Of a stretch of DNA of 64,000 nt, positions 46,338-58,480 are shown in pieces. Numbering within the stretch: position 1 is the stretch's first letter; each line of letters starts with the position of its first letter. The translations under genes and the position numbers were made by a program. Below the pieces are notes generated by a model. That model searched no databases and was not told where the DNA came from. It was given only the letters and a program-made list of their open reading frames with translations. This DNA comes from Rapana venosa (Eukaryota; Mollusca; Gastropoda; Neogastropoda; Muricidae): the NCBI GenBank assembly GCA_028751875.1, contig CM054140.1, positions 50,895,714-50,959,713 on the forward strand. Reading direction: 5' to 3'.

Positions 46338-46704
46338 GCACTTTGTATGTGCACCGGCTTAAGAGAGATACGATTTGAATTATTTCGCTTATTATTGTTT
46401 GTATGTTAGATCTAGTGTGACAGGGTGGTAACTATATTATCTCCCATGCTATTATAGCGTTATGTTTCTAAATTGGGACACACCTGTGAATTGTGTGGCA
46501 TTGTGTATTTTTAATTTGTGATAGTTAGGGTGAGTCAGGGTCCTTCATTAGCATTGATTGAGTAAATCTGGCACCATGAGTGTCATGCTGAAGACGGAAT
46601 AACAGACGAACTTCCTGTCCCTGAGTCTTCGTTGCTAAGAATTGCACTTGCTAAAGTTTGTGTGATTCACTCAATCCCTGCTTGCCTCTTGGCATCATCA
46701 CACA
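46327..46704 (+). repeat. LTR-like segment, possible 3' LTR of the gypsy remnant
   Basis: Starts tgtaaccagg right after a purine run (46,303-46,326) and could end with ...atcatcacaca at 46,704, giving TG...CA ends. It lies downstream of the integrase end, the expected place for a 3' LTR. No second LTR in the window allows a pairwise check, and no target-site duplication was found. Confidence 0.4.
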
Positions 46705-49620
46705 GACATGAATAAATAGTAAACTAAAGAAAACCACTTCACAGAAATGATCAAATTCTGTAATAAAGAGAAAGGCAAGGCGAGGAAAAGTAGCTTAACA
46801 ACAATAATATTATCTAATACCTCTTACAGATCCCTACTGTATTCAAACACGAGAGGGAGACAGAGAATCAGTATGCCTCTTCAAGAGCTGGGTGTGAACA
46901 ACCTCAACACTGGACCGTCTGCCATGTTTCTATTCACCTCTTTTATACCACAGGCAAACTGACCCAGGTACTGCTGTTTCTCTCTAAAACTGCTGGATAC
47001 CGAAGGCACGGGAACGTTTGAAAGTCCTCAGCAATTGTTTTCTCTTTCTTCTTTGGATTGGCTTCTACTGCATTGGTTTTCTTCCATTTTTCCATTTGAG
47101 TAGATCGCTTGCCGTTTTTCCCTTGAGCCAGTTTGAACTTTTATAAGCATAGCCTTCACATAGAACCGCATGTACAAGAAACTTAAAAGTGAGTTTCCTA
47201 TAGCTGAGCAGGTTTCTTAAATTGAGGGAAATTATGTTTCTTTTAGATGGAGTATTGTAACATAGTTTCATACACAAAATGTCTTATGAGCGGAGTCGAC
47301 GATGTATCATGTGGAATTTCAGAGTATAAAATATCTTTTCTTTTTTATTAAAGACAAGTATAATTATGCTTTTCAGGTACTGTGCGATTTTGTGGCGTAC
47401 GTAGGGCTTTTTGCCTTCACATGTCTATTGATATAGTTTTCCATAGTGCACTATATACACACTGATTAAAAAAAAGATTTCTTTCGTGGGAATGATGAGG
47501 CTTGTCAGTATAAATAGCAGCCCCTCCTACAGGAAATTCTGTGCCAAGATATCCTCTTCACTATACCTCTCTTTGTTTCTGCCTTGTTCCTTTTCTCCCT
47601 GTCACTTTGCTTCTTGTATATTTTCTGCCTTCTTGGTCCATTCTACATTTGTTCCAGAAAGACTTACAAGATAATAATTCTCTCCCATGCCGAACTCGGA
47701 TGCGCTGGGCCTGGCCTGTCAGGTGCTTAATAGCAGCGGAACGCATTACTTTTTTGCTTGTATGACAGACAGCAATAGCTGCTGTCCGAGCGTTCAACGA
47801 TTTAAAAGAAAAGATTTTCAATGATCAAAATCTCAATGTGGAAACATTGGTATGAAAGCTAGCTTGTTCAGCAACCAACTATCCACAAGCAACTCTATTC
47901 ACCTCCAAAAGATACATTTGCTTTGACTACCTAGAGTCAAAATAAAATGATAAAAACAAGCAACAAAAACAAAGAAAGGCTTGTCATGCCATTGCTACCA
48001 ATAAGAAAGTAATCAAGATATTAAAAAGAGAGATAATCTTTTGCTGCTTTGTTCTCTGACCGTTTGCTATTTCCCATCATTCTTGGTCCTTTCTCCCCGT
48101 GGTGTCCTAAAGAATGGAAAAGGAGAATGATGGGGAGTCAGGACGTTGACATTAAGGGATGATATATCACAGAGGTCCAGCAGCAGTTCCTAAGGCTGTG
48201 TTCTATTACTGTGGTGCATGATGCTGCCATTATTGGAAATGCCACGGGTCTACTTGTTTTTATGTTGCTTGTGGGAGAACGTGAGCTGAGATCTGCATAT
48301 GGAAAGGGAATAATTTGTCATTTATAAATGCTGAATTGTTGTGTGCTCATGTTAATCAAATTTCTGTTAGAATATTCATGATGTCTATGCTAGAGTAAAA
48401 CAGCAAAATAAAATGTCTGCAGTTATGTACTAAATTATGGTAATCTCTTTTGCGTTCTTCTCAGGAATTTCTTAGGATGCTTGTTTCTTGTCCTTAATGA
48501 TCTTCTCCAGATCTCTTGTTGTTGTTGTTATTGTTGCTGTTGTTGTTGTTATTGTTGTTCTTGTTCTTGTTCTTCTGTCTTCTTCTTCCACTTTTCCCTT
48601 ATCTCATTTGTATTCTTTCGCTTCTATTTGTTTTCCTCTTTTGTCTGATTCTAATTATTTCATTTTTGCATTGAAAAAATGTACTGCTTATTGTAGCAGG
48701 AACAACTAGAGATATTACATAGCGTAACAAAAATGAAACTAAAGAAGTTCGAAGAAATTGGGGAAAGCAAAACCCAGATGTAGGCCCTGAATTCCAACAA
48801 AAGACAGACTGGAAAAATGGAAGTGTTCTCAGATAAAACAGTAGAAAAAAGAAAAGAAAAAAATCAGGGCTGGGTTAAATATAGACACTGACGAATAAGT
48901 GTTTACATAGGGACTTTGCTGGACAGAACTGGCAGAAAAGGTATCAAAGTGTTGCATAGAGGAGATTTTGTAGATTCTTCTTAAAAGAGCAATTATGATT
49001 TTTAGCGCATACTGTGAACACATTGATGAAAAATAACAAAGGCGTGGTGTTTTGTCGTTTTGGAGGTGTTTTTTTTCAATCGTGAATTGATATAATTTTT
49101 TCTGCTGTCTCTTCTATGAAGAGTGTTTATGTTTCTGTTTCTGTCCCCAACGCTCAATTTTACAAATTTTCCTCCAACTCAAGCTTGAAAGGCTGAAGCA
49201 ATATAAAGGTTTTTCATATTTTCAATTTGATTTGATGTGAGAGCAGACTGCTCGGTAGCTTTTCTTCAGTTTTATTTTATAAGCTTTAATCACTGCCAGG
49301 ACTTCTGACAAAGGCTCGCCCACAAGCCAAAACTAAGTCTAGTCAGGCCAAAGGATGGTTCTTACTCAAAAATGCCTAAAATGCTGTCATTGAAAGACAT
49401 TTTCTTCTAGAATTTAAAAAAAAGTTTTTTCTAATTGAATTTTTAATAAATCATTTTGAAAATGATAGAGAAGTTGCAAGTCGTTACCTGCACATGTGGC
49501 ATGGCATGAGACAAAGACAAATGTAGCCGGGTGGACCCACGGCAACAATTGTCCTAGACTAGCAACAGCAAAACCAATACTAGCTTTGTTGTCAAAATAT
49601 ATTCAGTTTTTTCAACTCTC
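46705..49620. other. Non-coding DNA without recognised genes
   Basis: About 2.9 kb, AT-rich, with an imperfect tgt/tct array at 48,515-48,600. No ORF has protein-like composition with support from motifs. It is mirrored with heavy errors at about 14,300-16,540. Confidence 0.5.
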
Positions 49621-49626
49621 TATGTA

Positions 49627-49815
49627 AATAATAATAATAATGTATGGAATTTATATAACGCTGAATCTTGTAAAGCAACAAATTAAAGCGTTCAGGTGAC
49701 TTTTTTTGTGTGTGTATGCGGGTTTTAATTTTGTCATCTGTTCCAACCGGCACACAATGGCCTACTCTTTCGAACAGCGAAACAGGATTTAACGTATGCG
49801 CAAGATGTTCTGCAC
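49627..49815 (+). repeat. Foldback-family left arm plus inner module, partial copy
   Basis: taataataataat, then tgtatggaatttatataacg and ctgaatcttgtaaagcaaca, followed by the module catctgttccaaccggcaca and ggcctactctttcgaacagc. The right arm is absent. Degraded pair at 16,540-16,715. Confidence 0.7.
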
Positions 49816-50785
49816 AACTCATTATTATGTTTATAACATATTTGTATTTTTATATTTAGTATATTATCTAAATATGTTTATTTTTCAATATTCTGATGTA
49901 ACTCATTATTAATTTAATTTGTATTTTATCTACTTGTTTATGTTGTTTTTAATGTTGTCTACATGAAATGTCTTAATGATTCTTTGAGTCATTCAATAGT
50001 ACGGCCCGAGTTATCTCCCTGAAATGCAATCGTTCATAGTAGTTAGTTTAACTGCCATTCCTTGCTGTGAACAGGTTTGAATTATCCAACTAAATTTTAC
50101 CAAATGCAGACATAGAAATATAAATCTATGGTATGTTTTGGGTTTCATTATGAATGAATATAAGATTGAAAGATGTTAGTATGGATAATTTGTAGTATTT
50201 GAGATAGTTATACTTTCAATCATAGAACAGCTTTAAGAAGCTTGCTTGTGTGCAGTAGACCAGAAAATTTGTTTTCGCACCACTGGTTAATTACGAATAT
50301 CTCCTCTCATGGACATCTGTGGTTAATAATATGTATATGTATACAAACTGTGGTGCATATCCTTCTTTTTCTAGTCATAAAAAGTATTTAGTTTTGTTGA
50401 AGTTTTAAAAGTGTATCTAGTTGGAGGCTTTAATTGCCAATAGTTTGCAGCTAAATGATTTTTGTATTTTCTAGTTTATGTTGATATATAATATGTCTAG
50501 TTTTGTTACGCGACAGCAAGATAATCACCACTGAAGCTGCATGATAAAACACAAAATCTCCTCCATCTTGGGCCAAATCAGCTGAAACACTTGCAGTGCG
50601 GTGGTGCTGTCTTTGCAGTCAGCATGGCGTGTATATATAGAGGGGTGGTTAGGGTGGCTAGAGAGACCATCCACCCACACAGAAGTAGATGCACTGGATG
50701 GCTGAATAAAGAGGTGACAACTAAAGCTGCTGTCTTCCACTGAGTCTTCTTTTGCCTGGTTGCTGTACACACATGTTGCTATGAA

Positions 50786-51480
50786 TTGCTGTTGCTGAGA
50801 ACTGTGTGTTCCACTCTTTCCCTACCGTGCCTCTATCGTTGCCTCTTGGCACCGTCACACAAAAAAATTCAAAAAATCGTAAAATCTCTACCAACAGTCA
50901 TACTGATCAACGTCCAATCCCTTGACCAAAGACAGATGAGCTTTAGGCAAATGTTAATCATATGCATGAGTTCAAAACACTGGCCTGCTGCTTTGACAGA
51001 AACCTGGCTAGCAGATGATGTACCCAGCAGTGAGCTATCTTTAAATAACTTTGGACAGCCTATTCTCTTGACAAAGACAAATGCGACAGGGAAAGAACAG
51101 GGTGGCGGCCTCTGTTTCTACATCAACGAGAAATGGTGTAAGGACATGACCATTCGAGCCTCTTTGTGTGTGGACTGTAGAACTGTTATGGATATCACTC
51201 TGACCCTACTACCTACCGTGGGAATTCCCACAACTATTTTTTACCCTAGTCCATATTCATCCTAAAGCTAATGTGACCAGAGCATCTGAACATATTCTAA
51301 ATCACCTGCATGTGTGTTAGACTCCATATGCCCTGATGATCCTTAATTCATCCTGGGTGATTTCAACAACTGTTCACCCAGTAAAACGCTGAAGAATCAT
51401 GAAAATAGTGACCTGCCCCACAGGCAGAAATAAGACCCTAAACTTGTGCTATGGGACTGTAGCAGGTGCATATAAAGGAG
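50786..51480 (+). mobile_element. LINE E, endonuclease half
   Basis: The open frame 50,786-51,265 encodes EEP endonuclease motifs: VQSLDQRQMSFRQM, ALTETWLADDVPSSELSL, then GGGLCFYINEKWC. After frame changes the GDFN box lies at about 51,355-51,369 (ILGDFNNCSPSKTLKN) and a LDLCYGT-like segment follows near 51,440. These match Jockey/CR1/Rex-group LINEs with a 'GGGICFYVN' box. The RT half of the same type starts 1.1 kb downstream at 52,625, so the element is split. Stop at 51,264 and later frameshifts make it dead. Confidence 0.75.
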
Positions 51481-52540
51481 TGATTGGCCTTTGCGATGGA
51501 TAGGCTATGCAGGGTGTGTCTCTGTGTTTGAGTGTTTTTGTGCTTTTTTCCCCTCCATCCAGCGTAACAAGTTTAATATCTACGTGTTTGTGACTCCACA
51601 GTACATTGAATGGTCAGAAAAGTTTTCTTCAACAACATTTACACTTTGAATTACTTGAATTATAATTTTTATTTCTGGTAAATTGTAAATTGTTGAATAT
51701 TGAGATTTCTCTGCGTGAAATTCGGGCTGCTCTCCCCGGAGACCGTGTCATGTCAAGGGCAGCGCCACTCTGCTGAAGTAAAAGAGGTTTTACCTAGATT
51801 TCTATTATTGTAATAATATCTACAGAAATTGGGCTGTTATAGTCTGTAAAGATGTAATAGCCCCTCTCCCACCTCTCCCTCTCTCCACTGTTCAATGGCT
51901 GTCTGCCAGTTTCTCACTTTCTCTCTGTGTTTCTTTCTGTAACTGTGTTTCCCCCTTCCCTCTCCGTTTTTGTGAATGTGTTACTGCATAATAAGACAAT
52001 GACAATGACAAATTCTTTTATTTCGAAGATAATGAACACCATGTGCTTTTTTACATCCACTCCCTTCCTTTAGGGATATATATAATACTAACACATACAT
52101 ATATACACTTGCACAGTAAACAGGTAAAAATATCTACACCCCCCACCCCCCCTTCCAAAAATAAAAATCACCAAAGAGAGAGAGAGCGAAAGAAGCAACA
52201 ACAAGTAATAAAGAAAGCAAAACAGAGCAAGCAAAAACACAGAAACAACCGAAAAAATAGCAAAGAAACCAAGAGCAAAATAAAAGCAGCAACAACAACA
52301 AGGGTAAAGGGGACAATGGATAATCCCCCCTCCATAAAAAACCCAAACCAAAATAAAACAAAAACCTCCATAGTATAAAGGAGAACAAACCATGTAAATA
52401 GTATCATTTTGGCAAACAGAAAGAAGCGTTAAATTCATTGTACTTTTATGGGAAAGCAACAGCAATAGTAAACTATACAAAAACAAATATATAAGCAGAC
52501 TTATGAGATTATGCAAAAGCAATTCGCATCCCAATGCACA

Positions 52541-52605
<65 letters not shown>

Positions 52606-52620
52606 ACACACAAAGATCAG
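51481..52620. repeat. 1.1-kb insertion-like block between the LINE E halves
   Basis: Contains a segment with gagatttctctgcgtgaaat followed by tcgggctgctctccccggag (51,702-51,742), a foldback inner-module trace (gaagataatgaacaccatgtg at 52,025), A-rich DNA and a CA array (52,542-52,603). None of it codes for the missing LINE section, so it is inserted repeat DNA of at least two kinds. No target-site duplication was identified. Confidence 0.55.
52542..52603. repeat. (CA)n microsatellite
   Basis: About 60 bases of ca with cgta at each end. Lies just after the point where the first copy of the duplication is cut by the N gap. Confidence 0.95.
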
Positions 52621-52624
52621 TTTG

Positions 52625-53965
52625 CAAGGGGTATGGGATAACAACTTACCATACCATTTAAACGCATTTTTTACCTGCTTTGAAAAGCATGATTTCGCAG
52701 ATGAAATAAATGACCTGAAGTAATCCCTAGTTTTTCAGAATAGTGTCATTGTTGATGAAGTTATCTGTAAGCACTTAAAGGCAATAAATATTAACAAATC
52801 TCCCGGACCAGATGGTATATGTGGAAGAACCCTGAAATTTGCCGCTACTGAGCTTGCCAGTATCCTTCAACACCTGTTCAAGGACTCACTGAATACTTGT
52901 CAGATTCCAGTTATTTGGAAAACTAACATTGTAATACCTCTTCCAAAGAAACCCAATCCTTCTCCGCCTAAAGATTTTAGACCTGTAGCTCTCACATCTG
53001 TTGTGGTGAAAACGCTAGAAAAGATAATAAAATCTCTCATTCTTTCCGCTACAGAGAAAGACCTTGACCCACTACAATTTGCGTACAGGCCTTGAAGGGG
53101 TGTCGAAGATGCCAAACTATTCATTTTGAACTAGTTGTATAGCCACTTGGAAACACCTGACTCTCATGCCAGAATATCATTCCCGGACTTTAGTTCAGCT
53201 TTCAATACAATGCAGCCTGACGTTCTGGTTAACAAAATAATTTCAAAATTTAACGTATACAATCAACTTGTTCATTGGCTGATGAAATTTTTCACTAACA
53301 GACCACAGCGTGTTTTTTGCCAACAAAATATCTTCTTTGGTTAGATTTACCTTCACTGGTTCTCCACAGGTTGCGTCCTCTCCCCACTCCTGTACATTCT
53401 ATAAACAGATGATTGCAGAAGCAACTATGGAAATTCCTTTCTGGAAAAGTTTGCAGATGACAGTGCTCTGTTATCTCTCTTATCCAGATCAGTCTTAGAC
53501 CAAGGTCCTGCACTCACCTAGTTCTTAGACTGGTGTGATGAAGCCTATCTAGAGCTAAATGTTTCTAAAACTAAAGATCTGCCTATCGCTATTGTCAAAA
53601 GGGACAACAAGTGTGTTTTTTCTAAGGAAACTGAACTAATTTTTGTAGACAAAAAGATTCTTTCCTTGTTTTACAAGTCTTACATACAGAGTGTTCTGAG
53701 TTTTGCTTTCCTTTATTAGTATAATAACCTTAGTGTTAAAAACAAGAATGGCCTGCAGATAATTGTAAGTGTCTGCTCAAAAATAATTGGAGAAGAACAA
53801 AGAGATCTCATGTCGTTCTGCAATCAGCAGCTTGTACGCAAAGCGACTGCCATTTTGGCCAATCCCTCCCATGCTTTGTTTCTAGAATTTCAGTTTTTGC
53901 CTTCGGAACACCATTTTCAGTGTCCCATCAGCAATACAAACATAAAGAGAAATTCTTTTTTTGCC
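52625..53965 (+). mobile_element. LINE E, reverse transcriptase half
   Basis: Motifs in order, over several frames: NINKSPGPDGICGRTLKFAA (about 52,783), FRPVALTSVVVKTLEKI (52,977), DPLQFAYRP (53,068), FPDFSSAFNTMQPD (53,181, first catalytic Asp), GCVLSPLLY (53,371), KFADDSALLSLL (catalytic Asp pair at 53,456-53,461) and LELNVSKTK (53,551). A C-terminal LVRKATAILANPSHALF segment ends near 53,960. This is a Jockey/Rex-group RT. Stops at 52,720, 53,092 and elsewhere make it dead. A partial foldback-family arm follows at 53,980. Confidence 0.8.
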
Positions 53966-53979
53966 AGTAAGCATTTGAA

Positions 53980-54050
53980 TTAATAATAATAGTAATAATA
54001 AATGGAACTATAGCGCTATATCTTGCAAAGACAAATCAAAGCGCATGCAT
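53980..54050 (+). repeat. Foldback-family arm, solo
   Basis: taataataatagtaataata, then atggaactatagcgctatatcttgc and acaaatcaaagcgc, diverged from the 53-bp arm at 2,934 but clearly related. No right arm or inner module. Confidence 0.65.
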
Positions 54051-54184
54051 TCAACCTAATCTTACACAGCCATGCAACCAATGATAAATAATCAATAGTT
54101 TAAACAAACAGATACTACAAACATGATGCGCTGCAGACGAAATCTATGAAATAAAATTTCAATAGTCAAATGTTTTTCAAAAGC

Positions 54185-55300
54185 ACACACAGACACTCTG
54201 TACGCCGTAATTGATAGTAGCATGACTGACAGGTCTGGGTGATGAATTTTTGCATAGAGAGTGTGTTGTCGATAACAACACCTAGATACTTCACAGCAGT
54301 GGATAGAGGGACTGGTGTATTGCCGAGTTCTATTGAAGCTGTTGTAATGGAAGAGAGTTTGTGTTTACGAGCATGGCTTCGGTTTTATCTGCATTTAGCT
54401 GCAATTTGTTCTGTGTCATCCAGTTTTGAATATCTTCAAAGCAGTGGGCCATATTTGTCAGGAGAGAAGACAGATTTTCAGGAGTAACACTGCTTTGAAT
54501 CGTAGAGTCATCTGCGTAAAAATGACGGTTGATTTGATGATGGTTTATTATATGTGACAGTGGGGCAGTGTAAAGAGTGAAAAGAACAGGTCCTAGAACT
54601 GATCCCTGTGGGACTCCGCATTCCAGTTTGGCAGGTATTGATTAAATCTTGTTTACTGCAACTGTCTGGAATCGGTCAGTAGGGTATGAATTAAACCAGG
54701 TGAGGGATGTGCCAGTAACACCGAACGTTTTTTTTTAAGACGGGAGAGAAGAATTGAGTGGTCTATAGTATCGAAGGCTGCTGATAAGTAGAGTAGAGTG
54801 AGAAGGGAGATTTTCCCTGAGTCAGAATTGAGTAGAAGCGTGTTTAAAAAGTGTGCTAGGGTGGTTTCGGTGCTGTGGTTGACGCGAAAGGCAGACTGAA
54901 ACTCAGGTAGAAGATTGTTGTGGTAGGCACTGTGTGAAAAGAGAAGCAGGTATGGAATCAAGATCACATGATTTTATAGTAATTTCTTTCAGAATTGTCA
55001 TGATTTCTTTCTCACTTGTCAGATGAAAGAACAGGAGAGGAGTGCCAGAGAATTGGGGATCCGGAAGTACAGGCTGGAAAGGAGTCTGATCCAGTTTGGA
55101 GCGAATGTTATGGACTTTTTCAGAAAAGAATGCAGAAAATATAGAAGGAAATTCAGAGTGGTTGTGGATGGAAGGCAGAGGGCTTGCCTTCACAGATCCA
55201 AGAAGAGTAGATGTGAGGGAAAAGAGAGATTTCATAGACGTGGCATCAATAACTTGAGAACACTGCTTCTCATTCCCTCCGTTTAGTTTCCCAGCCAAAG
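54185..55300 (-). mobile_element. CR1-type LINE reverse transcriptase, minus strand
   Basis: Two open pieces, 55,298-54,903 and 54,967-54,653, overlap in different frames. The first has FSAFFSEKVHNIRSKLDQ and the linker before RT. The second has NNLLPEFQSAFRVNHSTETT and YLSAAFDTIDHSILLSRL with the first catalytic Asp. Further downstream on the minus strand are [18 protein letters not shown] (about 54,620-54,567) and [12 protein letters not shown] (54,527-54,492), then KYLGVVIDNTLS (54,284). The order is complete for an RT up to the thumb, and the 3' end stops near 54,185. Broken by one clear frame change plus stops. Confidence 0.85.
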
Positions 55301-56390
55301 TTCATGACTGGCAGCTGGCAGGGCGTGGATATAAATAAACAGGGCAAAAAGAAAGGCAGCACTAGCCGCTTGCAGCTGTAGCCGTGTTCAGCCGTAAATT
55401 GCACTTGTGTCTTTCACACATCCTCTTGCACAGTGAATTGTTTAAAAACGACAAGCAAAGCACTCTTTAAAATGAGCTTTAAACGAGCTTTCTTTTGACT
55501 CCAAACTCCATGTACTTTCTTTCATACTGGTTGATGTGACAGCAGTTCAAACAGACATGAAGATAAACAGGAGAGGTGCAGGAAGAAACACAATCACAAA
55601 AAACCAGACATTTCTAACTCTCTCTCTAAAAAAGCATATACTTATATTCTATAAACAATGAACATAGAGAAAACATTGAATATGTCTGCATGCAGACTAA
55701 CCTTTTTGGGGGGCTGTTACATTCATCCTGTTGGCAGAACGAGGCCATAAATAAACACACCGTAGCGGCTACCGGCTACCGCGCGCGGCCAGCGCCGTGA
55801 GAGGCAGGGTGATGGAGATTGTGGGGAGAGAGTCTGCCGCAGTCATTAGTGTCAGCTATCTGACTTCTCTATAAACACTCCTGCTGGTCAGGCGTTACAG
55901 CACGTACACAGTCTACTGTTTCATCAGCTTTTAGGTATCCTTGCTACAGCTGAAGGTTTGTTCATGAACCAATTCCAGTACAGCTCATAATTATAACCCC
56001 GAGAACACAGTAGAAAACAAATGTCTGGTCAGTATCCTATACTGTCATCAAGCCAAGATACCTCACAAATGGCTCAGGTTTTTATTTCACTGATGTTTCT
56101 GATACTATTCAAAAAGCATTTTGTGATCCTGTTAAGAAATTGTTGTGATCAAATTTTATCACTTATCGTCCTGTGTTGTGTAAAAAAACACCAAATGACA
56201 CAGGCCTAACTTTGACATCAAGAAAACCCCCCCCCAAAAAAAAGCAAAGAAAACAAACCACAAAACGGATGACAAAATGTACAAAACTGCATATCCCGGG
56301 GGAACTAGATTTTTTTAAAAAGCACATGATGCTTTTTTCCTTTATCCTTGAATAAAAGAATAAGCAAAATAAATAAACCACACAACTTTG
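55301..56390. other. Non-coding DNA with a small CpG-rich patch
   Basis: No gene recognised. 55,763-55,803 is rich in CG (ctaccgcgcgcggccagcgc), unlike its AT-rich surroundings. 56,305-56,360 carries a reverse-strand trace of the foldback inner module (aaaaagcacatgatgc). The minus strand from 55,735 starts tgtaacagcccccc, which could be an LTR end, but nothing else supports that. Confidence 0.4.
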
Positions 56391-57130
56391 AGCCCCAATG
56401 CACACACAAAATCACCAAAGCAGACAAACATACACACACAAAAAATGGATAAATACATGTCGCATACCCTATACCAACAAAACCGCGCACGCACACTCAT
56501 ACTGCGCGGTGGCACACCACCAATTTTAAAAACAAGAAAGCGCACGGAACATGGGGCTTGAGATAAAAAACAATTAAAACGACACACAGCCGGAAAGACC
56601 GGGCACATGTGGGTGCTGGGGCCGATCACACAAACACAAAACACACACACACACCCACACACACACACCCCAAACACACACACACAACCAACCAAAAAAA
56701 AAGCATCCCGGGGCATAACGCATAAAACGCACGCACACACGTGTCGCGACACACACCACCCGCAAACGAAACACGCGCGCGCCCACGCACGCACGCACAC
56801 CATCCCCGCACACACACCCCACAATAACTCACACCCAGCATCATGGGGGACGCACAACACACACACACACAAAACACAACACACCCCCCAAACCCACACA
56901 CACACACACACCCCTCACCCACACACCACCCAAAAGTAACTACCCCCCCCCCTCTCTTCTCCCCCCCCCCCCCTCTCTCTCCCCTCTATTAATCTTTTTT
57001 TGGGGTTTTGTTGAAGATTACTTATTTACTTACTTACACACCACACACCACACACACACACACACAAAAACCACACACAACACACACACCAACACACAAA
57101 CACACAACCACACACACACAGAAAACACAC
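56391..57130. repeat. CA-rich low-complexity DNA
   Basis: Irregular cacaca, cgca and ccaca words with C runs at 56,945-56,990. Open frames on both strands (Thr-His or Cys-Val rich) follow from the repeat. Sequence quality appears to fall in this part. Confidence 0.85.
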
Positions 57131-57400
57131 TAACACTAGCCTTTCCCTTTTTTGGGAAACCCAGGGTTTTAAAAAAAATGTTTAAAAAACAGTTAAACCA
57201 AATTACTGTAAAACCGTCACCACAAAAAAGAAAAGGGGTATTAAAGTTTTGTCACTAAAGTATGAGTACTGTAAAAATAAAGTAGGACATCCCAGCGTTT
57301 AAAAATTTACCCTTTCCCAAAAAAAATTTCCCCCAGTCGCAATAACGCAAAAAGGAAGTGTGCTGGACGCGGACGCGGACTTGGACCCCGACCGCGAAAA
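57131..57400. other. Short non-coding stretch, nothing recognised
   Basis: A-rich with scattered homopolymers. It may be the end of the neighbouring minus-strand LINE, but no motif shows this. Confidence 0.4.
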
Positions 57401-58480
57401 GGCCTAGAAGCACCCAGAGGTATTTAGGTTTCCGCGTGAAAGTGCCAGCCGCAAACTAAAGATCGGGTTTTTTCCTGTTTTGAGCGGGGCCGTAAAGGTA
57501 AACTTTGTTTTTTTTTTGAAAGAACTAAAGATTTATTTGTTTACTGTTTGAAAGGCTGCTTTTTAATTTTTCCTTTTTTTGATTTTCGTCACTGCCGCCT
57601 AGTTGCCGTGTTTTCGTTTTGCGACCAGGATTTAGGGTGTTCGATGGGACATGCCTTCAACAGGAGAGGTCATGGGGATGCATGCTCACAAAATTTGGCT
57701 GGAACATCATTGTAGGTTTGAGGGGTTTTTGTTGCGGAGGTTTTGTAAGGCGTTCGCGCTTGTGAAGAGAAAGTTTGAATATAAAGGGCCTTGAGGTTGC
57801 GAGGGGGTGACATATTTTTTTCTTTCTGTATGTTTTGCAATGTTTTTGAGAAAAAAAACAGCGAATTTATCAGAAAATAGTTCACAGTATAGAAAACAGT
57901 GTGATCTGATCTTGGGAAACATTGGGATTAGTCGCTAAAAAAATCCTATCTGGTTTTGCTTCGTTTACCAGCAAAGAACTGGTCTGAAAAAGAAAAAGAA
58001 AGACGTTTGACATCAGAAGCTGTTATCAAAATGGAAGTTAAAGTCCCGAAATGAGGTTTTTGGGGGAGAGGCTGTATGTCCGAGTGACTGAAACCCCTTG
58101 GTGAAAAAGGAAAAGTCAGATTATTCTTACGGATTGGGGTGGATGGTAAAGACAGCGAAAATAAAAAGACTAGGTGTGGGGAAGTTCAGTTTACGGGCTT
58201 CAAAAAAATTCAGGGGAGAAAGGAAGGGTAAAAGAAAGAAAAGCATTCGAGTGTATCTTTTTGAACGATGGCTGCCACTCCTGGGAGTTGGGGAAAGAAA
58301 GGTTATAATCATTGGGGTTAGTTGTTTGTTTTCGGTTCGACCGTGTGGTTTTAACCAGGTTTCGTAAAAATTTGACAATGTTTTTTCAAGAGAAATCAGA
58401 AATGTGATCAGCATTACCTTCTGGGCAGACGATTTCACGTTGAACAAGCACATTGAAGGGTGTTAGAAGGAGGGAGAAGG
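57400..58480 (-). mobile_element. LINE F, CR1-type endonuclease region, minus strand
   Basis: The open piece 58,453-58,127 reads FNVKSSAQK, then NFYETWLKPHG (58,369-58,337), where relatives have LTETWLKP. Further on, RDFNFHFDN lies at about 58,051-58,025 (GDFNFHFDD box of CR1/L2-type endonucleases, with Arg for Gly). SDHTVFYTVNYF near 57,905 fits the SDH box, and RNLKALYIQTF near 57,800 fits the post-endonuclease linker also seen in LINE D. RT is not found further downstream, so the element is truncated or lost in the CA-rich DNA. Confidence 0.65.

Noticed and set aside
45840..46378. Thr-His and Cys-Val repeat ORFs (also 52,088-52,723, 56,342-56,939, 59,341-59,810, 60,735-61,107)
   Set aside because: Translations of GT/CA microsatellites on both strands. 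Not proteins.
44125..46704. Endogenous retrovirus with an envelope gene
   Set aside because: Only an integrase C-terminal part is present. No envelope-like frame lies between it and the LTR-like segment.
33800..52465. True tandem segmental duplication
   Set aside because: Not excluded, but the coincidence of the repeat end with the N gap and the quality gradient favour an unmerged allele or contig overlap.
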